Source of the DNA: Nesterenkonia sp.
GTDB lineage: Bacteria > Actinomycetota > Actinomycetes > Actinomycetales > Micrococcaceae
NCBI RefSeq assembly: GCF_029265375.1
Contig: NZ_JAJUJJ010000019.1
Coordinates: 1 to 58,278 of the forward strand
DNA: 58,278 nucleotides
Direction: 5' to 3'
The position numbers were made by a program, and so were the translations under genes. Below, in pieces: positions 54,077-58,278 of the stretch; position 1 is the first letter of the stretch; each line of letters opens with the position of its first letter. Under the pieces are notes generated by a model that saw only the letters and a program-made list of their open reading frames with translations, was not told the DNA's origin and did not search any database.

Positions 54077-55219
54077 TCAGCGCACTTCAGGCTCAACCTC
54101 CCCTGATCCCGTGGAAGTCGATGGGGTGCCCGGCTGCTGTGTAGGTGACGGCACTGCTGACCGCAGGGTGTATCCCTCCATCAGGGGGATGGTACGGGGC
54201 CGACCTGCTCCCCCGCCGGTAGGCCCGCCCTCGAGCCGCACCCAGTCCAGACCCACCAGCGGCTGCAGGAAGTCCTCAGCCGCCGAATAGGTCATCTCAT
54301 CCACCAGCACCCGCAACTGACCGCAGAAGCCTGCATCGGTGGCCTCCACCCGCAGCGGGTACGGTTCAGAGAGCCCGCAGCAGCCGTCCGAGTAGCGCAG
54401 ACTGCCGTAGACACCAGTCTCACGCAGCAGCATCCGCCGGCACTGGTCGGCGGCCACCAGGCTGCCGCCCGCATTGCCCCGCAGGTCCACTGTGATCTCC
54501 GGCTCCCCGGGGCGGGTCTGCAATGCCTCGCGAAACAGCTCAGGAGTCTCGCCGTCGAACCGGGAAATCGCGATCAGCGGCCCCTCCGTGATCACGAAAG
54601 GCTCCGGCTGCTGGGGCGCCTCCGTCCAGGAAACCTGCTCGCCCTCTGGGCTGCGGGCGGTGAAGCGGCGCCGCGGCGTCGTCATTTCCAGGAAGCGGCG
54701 AGCTGCCACCTGAGCGTGGTGCTGCGGGGAGGCGCCCACTGTGCTCAGCCAATGGCCGGGGTCACCGCAGTCCACGGTCCACCCCTCTCGTACTCCCGCC
54801 GTGTATGCGGCAGAGCCCTCTGGGACGCTGAGCAGACGGGCGCCGCCGTCGGTCATCAGAGCCCTGTAGGGAGGACGACGAACCCCCGGTCCGATCACTG
54901 CGGTATGAGCGTCGCCCAGCGCGGCGACCCAGCGCTGCACTGCAGACCAAAACTGTTCGGACACCCAAGGCTGCCCGCTGGCAGTGGCTTCCGGGCGGCA
55001 GGAGCGGAACTCCTCGGGGCCCAGGCCGCGCAGCCGCCAGTACGGATAGGTGTGGATGACTTCCTCGTCAATGCGGTCCAGGACCTGCTCGTAGTCGGAG
55101 ACTTCCTCATAGGCGAGGGTGGTGTCAGGTGAGCGGGCCAGCGTGTGCAGCAGCTGCAGGGTGAGGCTGAAGTCCTCCGGCCGGCCCGCCCTGCTGACCA
55201 GCGCAGGGCCCACCGGCAC
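54077..55219 (-). CDS. S41-family (TSPc) peptidase-like protein
   Basis: The 380-residue protein has the tail-specific protease fold of family S41. It shows ITVDLRGNAGGSLVAAD (about residues 240-258) and the catalytic-type Ser in TYSAAEDF near residue 310; the expected Lys and Glu partners are not assigned. A helical N-terminal region (about 1-95) precedes it, with no signal peptide or membrane segment. It should therefore be cytoplasmic, unlike the exported CtpA enzymes. No canonical PDZ domain is seen. The start is GTG at 55217-55219; an upstream ribosome site is not clear. Its substrate is unknown. Confidence 0.7.
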   Translation of the reverse strand: MPVGPALVSRAGRPEDFSLTLQLLHTLARSPDTTLAYEEVSDYEQVLDRIDEEVIHTYPYWRLRGLGPEEFRSCRPEATASGQPWVSEQFWSAVQRWVAALGDAHTAVIGPGVRRPPYRALMTDGGARLLSVPEGSAAYTAGVREGWTVDCGDPGHWLSTVGASPQHHAQVAARRFLEMTTPRRRFTARSPEGEQVSWTEAPQQPEPFVITEGPLIAISRFDGETPELFREALQTRPGEPEITVDLRGNAGGSLVAADQCRRMLLRETGVYGSLRYSDGCCGLSEPYPLRVEATDAGFCGQLRVLVDEMTYSAAEDFLQPLVGLDWVRLEGGPTGGGAGRPRTIPLMEGYTLRSAVPSPTQQPGTPSTSTGSGEVEPEVR

Positions 55220-55553
55220 GGCGGGGAAGCCTGATGAACACGACGAAGGTCCCGGCCCTCACCTCTCGGTGAAGATCGGGACCTTCATCTGCTGCTCTGA
55301 GCCACGCGTATCACCCCGAGTGTTTCCTCGGGGCCTGCCTGGAGAATAAACCCCAGGTCAGGGCTGTGTGCGAGGGGGGATTTGAACGGATCCGTTCCCC
55401 CTCGCACACGAAATCGTGAATCGGCGTTCTGCCGCATGATTCCGCGGTTTCTGCGAGGCCCACCTGTGGATAACTGCACCGCGATTCACAACCTAGCAGC
55501 GTCGGTAGCACATGAGTTAGCACATGAAAGCGGGCCGGATCACGAGAAGCGGC
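55220..55553. other. 334-base region without genes, with hairpins and the island boundary
   Basis: Upstream of the S41 gene lie a 10-bp inverted repeat GAAGGTCCCG/CGGGACCTTC (55244-55253 and 55277-55286) and a hairpin CCCCGAG-TGTTTC-CTCGGGG at 55314-55333, neither with a clear U-tract. A tRNA-3'-end-like sequence is at 55363-55409. Beyond it TAGCACATGA occurs twice (about 55506-55515 and 55518-55528). Short open frames such as 55382-55621 have no family feature and are not called. Confidence 0.55.
55363..55409 (-). other. tRNA 3'-end-like fragment, candidate attachment site of a genomic island
   Basis: On the minus strand the segment reads GTTCAAATCCCCCCTCGCAC followed by ACA, which is like a T-loop plus the 3' acceptor strand of a tRNA, without the rest of the gene. 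The 5' part of the same segment carries GTGCGAG, the matching 5' acceptor strand, so acceptor and T-arm form a minihelix with AACGGATCCGTT between. Integrated elements often leave such a fragment where they entered a tRNA gene. The following metal genes differ in base and codon use from the left part of the window. Confidence 0.5.
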
Positions 55554-56291
55554 CTATCCGATGGCCACGCCAAAGAGTGCCCCAATGGCGTATGTGGCGA
55601 TCATGGTCGCTGAGCCCATGACCACGTTCCGGAGAATTGCGCGACCGCGCGGCGCGCCACCGAGCGCAGCGCTGATCCAACCGGTGAGGAAGAGGCCGAT
55701 CACAACTGCGATGGCTGCGATCCAAACTCGGTGTCCGCCGACGGGGAGCAAGATCATGATGAGTGGGATCAGCGCTCCAACGGCGAACGCAATGAACGAT
55801 GACACGGCGGCTGCCCACGGGCTTGTGAACTCTTCATGGTCGATTCCGAGTTCGACCTCTGCGTGAGCGGCGAGAGCGCCCGTCTCGGTAAGCTGCACCG
55901 CGACCTGATGTGCGAGGTCATCTGAGAGGCCCCGCTGTCGATAGAGCTCGGTGAGTTCTTCAAGCTCCTCCTCGGGCATGGTTTCGAGCTCCCACCGTTC
56001 TTTTGCGATGAGCGCTTTCTCTGTGTCGCGTTGGGTGCTCACCGAAACATACTCTCCGCCAGCCATTGAGAACGCCCCGGCAACTACGGCGGCGATACCG
56101 GCCGTCGCGATTGCCAGTACGTTGTTTGGTGTAGCGGCAGCGACACCGACGACGACACCCGCGGTAGAGACGATGCCGTCGTTTGCGCCGAGCACCCCTG
56201 CACGTAGCCAGTTCAAACGTTGGCCCACGTTCTGCAGGTGGGCTTCGCCGGGATGCGGCGTGGTGCTTGAGTCGGATGCCATATTGTTCAT
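55554..56291 (-). CDS. VIT1/CCC1-family iron/manganese transporter
   Basis: The 245-residue protein has LNWLRAGVLGANDGIVSTAG at the N-terminus and GGEYVSVSTQRDTE near residue 80, the signatures of the VIT family. A cytoplasmic acidic helical domain (EEELEELTELYRQRGLSDDL) and five transmembrane segments (about 32-52, 58-78, 160-180, 186-206 and 222-243) follow. Homologues move Fe2+ or Mn2+ out of the cytoplasm and bind metal in the helical domain. The ATG at 56289-56291 overlaps the stop of the P-type ATPase gene as ATGA, so the two are probably co-translated. Confidence 0.88.
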   Translation of the reverse strand: MNNMASDSSTTPHPGEAHLQNVGQRLNWLRAGVLGANDGIVSTAGVVVGVAAATPNNVLAIATAGIAAVVAGAFSMAGGEYVSVSTQRDTEKALIAKERWELETMPEEELEELTELYRQRGLSDDLAHQVAVQLTETGALAAHAEVELGIDHEEFTSPWAAAVSSFIAFAVGALIPLIMILLPVGGHRVWIAAIAVVIGLFLTGWISAALGGAPRGRAILRNVVMGSATMIATYAIGALFGVAIG

Positions 56292-58246
56292 TTCCTGTCT
56301 TGGGTCGTGCTGAAGTGAAGTTGTTCCGTCGATGCGACTGGTGATGATCGTGTGATTCGCTCAGATCGTGGGCCGACTGCACGGAGTGCGCCGAGGATGG
56401 CCACCAGGTCAACGACTTCTTGCAGCCACGCGCCGAGGAGTGCTGGGAGGAACCCGAAGGCGGCGATGAGCATGAGGCCGACGCTGATGATGATGCCGAG
56501 CCAGATGCTTTGCAGTGCGATCCGCACGGTGTCCTTGCCGATGCTCACCGCGCGCGGCAGGGCCGAGAGCGTGTCGTAGCGGTTCACGATGTCCGCAGAC
56601 TCCGATGCTGCGGTTGCACCGCGCGCCCCCATTGCGAAGCCAATATCCGCAGCAGCGAGCACCGGGGCATCGTTGAGGCCGTCACCGACCATGATGAGCG
56701 GGCGGGGCTGCACGCTACTGACAATGCGAACTTTGTCGCCGGGGCGGCACTCCGCGTGCACCTCGCTGATTCCAAGGCGCCGCGCGATGGGTTCGGCGGT
56801 GGCTGCAACGTCTCCGGTGACCATGAGCGTACGCTCGATACCGAGTGCGCTCAGCTGACGGAGAGCCTGGGCTGCTTCTTCGCGCACTTGGTCGCGCATG
56901 ACGATGGCTCCGGCGAAACGGCCATCGACTGAGACGTAGATTGCGAGTTCCCCTGGAGCAAGGTCTGCCAGCACGAGGTCCGGCGCGGAGTGGCGCACCC
57001 AGGAGGGCTTGCCGACACGAACCGTCACTGCCTCAGGTGCGTCAGGAGTGCGGAACACAGCCGCGACTCCGTTTGTCGCGATCTCCTCGGCATGTTCGGC
57101 TTCGACGAGCGACAAGCCGTGCTGTTTCGCGGCCTGCACGACGGAGTCCGCAAGCACGTGAGAGGAGTACACCTCCGCTGAGGCTGCGAAACGCAGCAGC
57201 TCGTCTTCGCTGGCGCGGTCGGCGGGCAGAAGGCGTTCGAGCACTGGCTTGCCGGTAGTGATGGTGCCGGTCTTATCGAATGCCGCCGAGCGGGCTCGTG
57301 AAAGCTGTTCGAGGGTGCCGCCGCCCTTGACGATCAGCCCGAACCTCGCGGCACGGCTCATGCCACCGAGAAACGCGACCGGCGCGGCGATCAGCAGCGG
57401 GCATGGGGTCGCCACCACCAGCACCTCGGCAAACCGGACAGCCTCTCCACTGACCGCCCACGCGATCCCGGCGATCACGAGCGCGAGCACTGTGAACGGC
57501 ACCGCGTACCGATCTGCGAGCCGCACGACTTTGGCTTTGCTCCCCGCGGCTTGTTCGACGAGCCGAACAATCTGCTGATACTCGCTCTCGGCGGCCGGAG
57601 CCGCAGCCCGCATGGTGACTGCGGCTTGTCCATTCACCGCACCGCTCGACACTTTCTCTCCCGCGTCACGCTCAACGGGCAGACTTTCACCGGTCAATGA
57701 CGACTCATCGAACACGGCGTGCTCGGAGACGAGGATCGAGTCCACAGGCACGAGTGCACCCGGCCGCACCAACAACAGATCACCCACCTCGACTTCTTCG
57801 ACCGGTATGTCCTCGGTCGTGACCTCGGCAGTATGCCCGTGCATGTCCGCGCCGGGTGCGCTTGGGGCGAGGATGCGCGTGGCCTGCTGGGGTGCCTTAC
57901 GCAGCAGCGCGGTCAGTTCCCGCTTCGAACGGTTCTCAGCGTAATCTTCGAGGGCCGCCCCGCCGGTGAGCATCAGCACCACCACGAGCGCCGCCCACGG
58001 CTCCCCAACGAGCACTGCAGCGGTGATTGCCGTCACCGCAAGAATGTCGAGCCCGGCGTGCCCTCGGATGAGCTGCCGGATCATCCCGACCGCCTCCCAC
58101 CCGGCAATCACGAGCGCATACGCACCCACAATCCAGCTGGCCGACTCAATGGCCGGAGTCGCTAAAAGAACCAACCCGATCATAGCCACCAACAGTGTTG
58201 CGATCACGAGTGGATATGCCCTGACCAGAGATGAAAAACGGCTCAT
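56288..58246 (-). CDS. P1B-type heavy-metal ATPase with TPC motif
   Basis: A P-type metal-exporting ATPase of 652 residues. It has no N-terminal metal-binding domain and about six to eight transmembrane segments. TGES is near residue 185, the ion-site motif TPCPLLIAAP near 280, the phosphorylation motif DKTGTIT near 324, and GDGLNDAP in the hinge domain (about 540-550). The TPC motif, instead of CPC, is characteristic of the P1B-5-like group, for which nickel and iron export have been described; the substrate here is inferred. A GGGAGG site precedes the ATG at 58244-58246. The 4-bp overlap with the VIT-type transporter suggests a joint metal-efflux unit. Confidence 0.88.
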   Translation of the reverse strand: MSRFSSLVRAYPLVIATLLVAMIGLVLLATPAIESASWIVGAYALVIAGWEAVGMIRQLIRGHAGLDILAVTAITAAVLVGEPWAALVVVLMLTGGAALEDYAENRSKRELTALLRKAPQQATRILAPSAPGADMHGHTAEVTTEDIPVEEVEVGDLLLVRPGALVPVDSILVSEHAVFDESSLTGESLPVERDAGEKVSSGAVNGQAAVTMRAAAPAAESEYQQIVRLVEQAAGSKAKVVRLADRYAVPFTVLALVIAGIAWAVSGEAVRFAEVLVVATPCPLLIAAPVAFLGGMSRAARFGLIVKGGGTLEQLSRARSAAFDKTGTITTGKPVLERLLPADRASEDELLRFAASAEVYSSHVLADSVVQAAKQHGLSLVEAEHAEEIATNGVAAVFRTPDAPEAVTVRVGKPSWVRHSAPDLVLADLAPGELAIYVSVDGRFAGAIVMRDQVREEAAQALRQLSALGIERTLMVTGDVAATAEPIARRLGISEVHAECRPGDKVRIVSSVQPRPLIMVGDGLNDAPVLAAADIGFAMGARGATAASESADIVNRYDTLSALPRAVSIGKDTVRIALQSIWLGIIISVGLMLIAAFGFLPALLGAWLQEVVDLVAILGALRAVGPRSERITRSSPVASTEQLHFSTTQDRK

Positions 58247-58278
58247 GCTTCAATCCTCCCAGGCGGGCACGCTTCTCG

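Overview
This is a high-GC actinobacterial chromosome segment. The gene order (dcw cluster without ftsA, then pgeF-yggS-sepF-yggT-divIVA), the idsA/pknL/aroG/fadD block and the class II DAHP synthase all point to Micrococcales. The MurE substrate motif (DDPH rather than DNPR) suggests L-lysine peptidoglycan, as in Micrococcaceae such as Nesterenkonia or Arthrobacter. The genus assignment is inference.

Layout. 1-141: right end of an IS30-family element, inserted into a ketopantoate-reductase-like gene that is now a fragment. 473-9158 (minus): a tightly packed run ribD, ribE-ribBA (one fused protein), ribH, hisE, hisG, hisF, hisI, trpE and two small Trp-region membrane proteins, headed by an FMN riboswitch. 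9316-9702 (minus): four tRNA genes (Gly, Cys, Val, Gly) closed by a strong hairpin terminator. 9850-15075 (plus): PD-(D/E)XK-like protein, def, Nudix hydrolase, fmt, rsmB, rpe. 15085-17941 (minus): a large LuxR-type ATPase regulator with an apparent frameshift. 18053-24618 (minus): nrdR with a pair of NrdR boxes, dnaE, rluD, lspA, divIVA.

24757-43597 (minus) is the division and cell-wall (dcw) cluster. In transcription order it runs mraZ, rsmH, ftsL-like, ftsI, murE, murF, mraY, murD, ftsW, murG, murC, ftsQ, ftsZ, pgeF, yggS, sepF, yggT. Most junctions are 4-bp stop/start overlaps. The exceptions are informative: a 95-bp duplication between mraY and murD, a long ftsZ leader with a perfect palindrome, and a 69-bp tandem repeat between sepF and yggT. 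MraZ-type 10-bp repeats precede mraZ.

44079-55219 is mixed: a DUF3040 protein, DNA polymerase IV, a polyprenyl synthetase, a PknL-like kinase, DAHP synthase, an acyl-CoA synthetase, a PlsC-type acyltransferase, a HicAB toxin-antitoxin pair and an S41-type peptidase. 55363-58278 looks like the edge of a genomic island. A tRNA 3'-end-like fragment is followed by a VIT1/CCC1-type metal transporter and a TPC-motif P1B ATPase, overlapping by 4 bp, so probably a metal-detoxification operon.

Most of the window is ordinary housekeeping sequence. No wholly new multi-gene system was recognised. The most unusual items are the RibE-RibBA fusion and its riboswitch-headed rib-his-trp run, the intergenic repeats and palindromes in the dcw cluster, the hendecad repeats of DivIVA, the frameshifted regulator and the island boundary.
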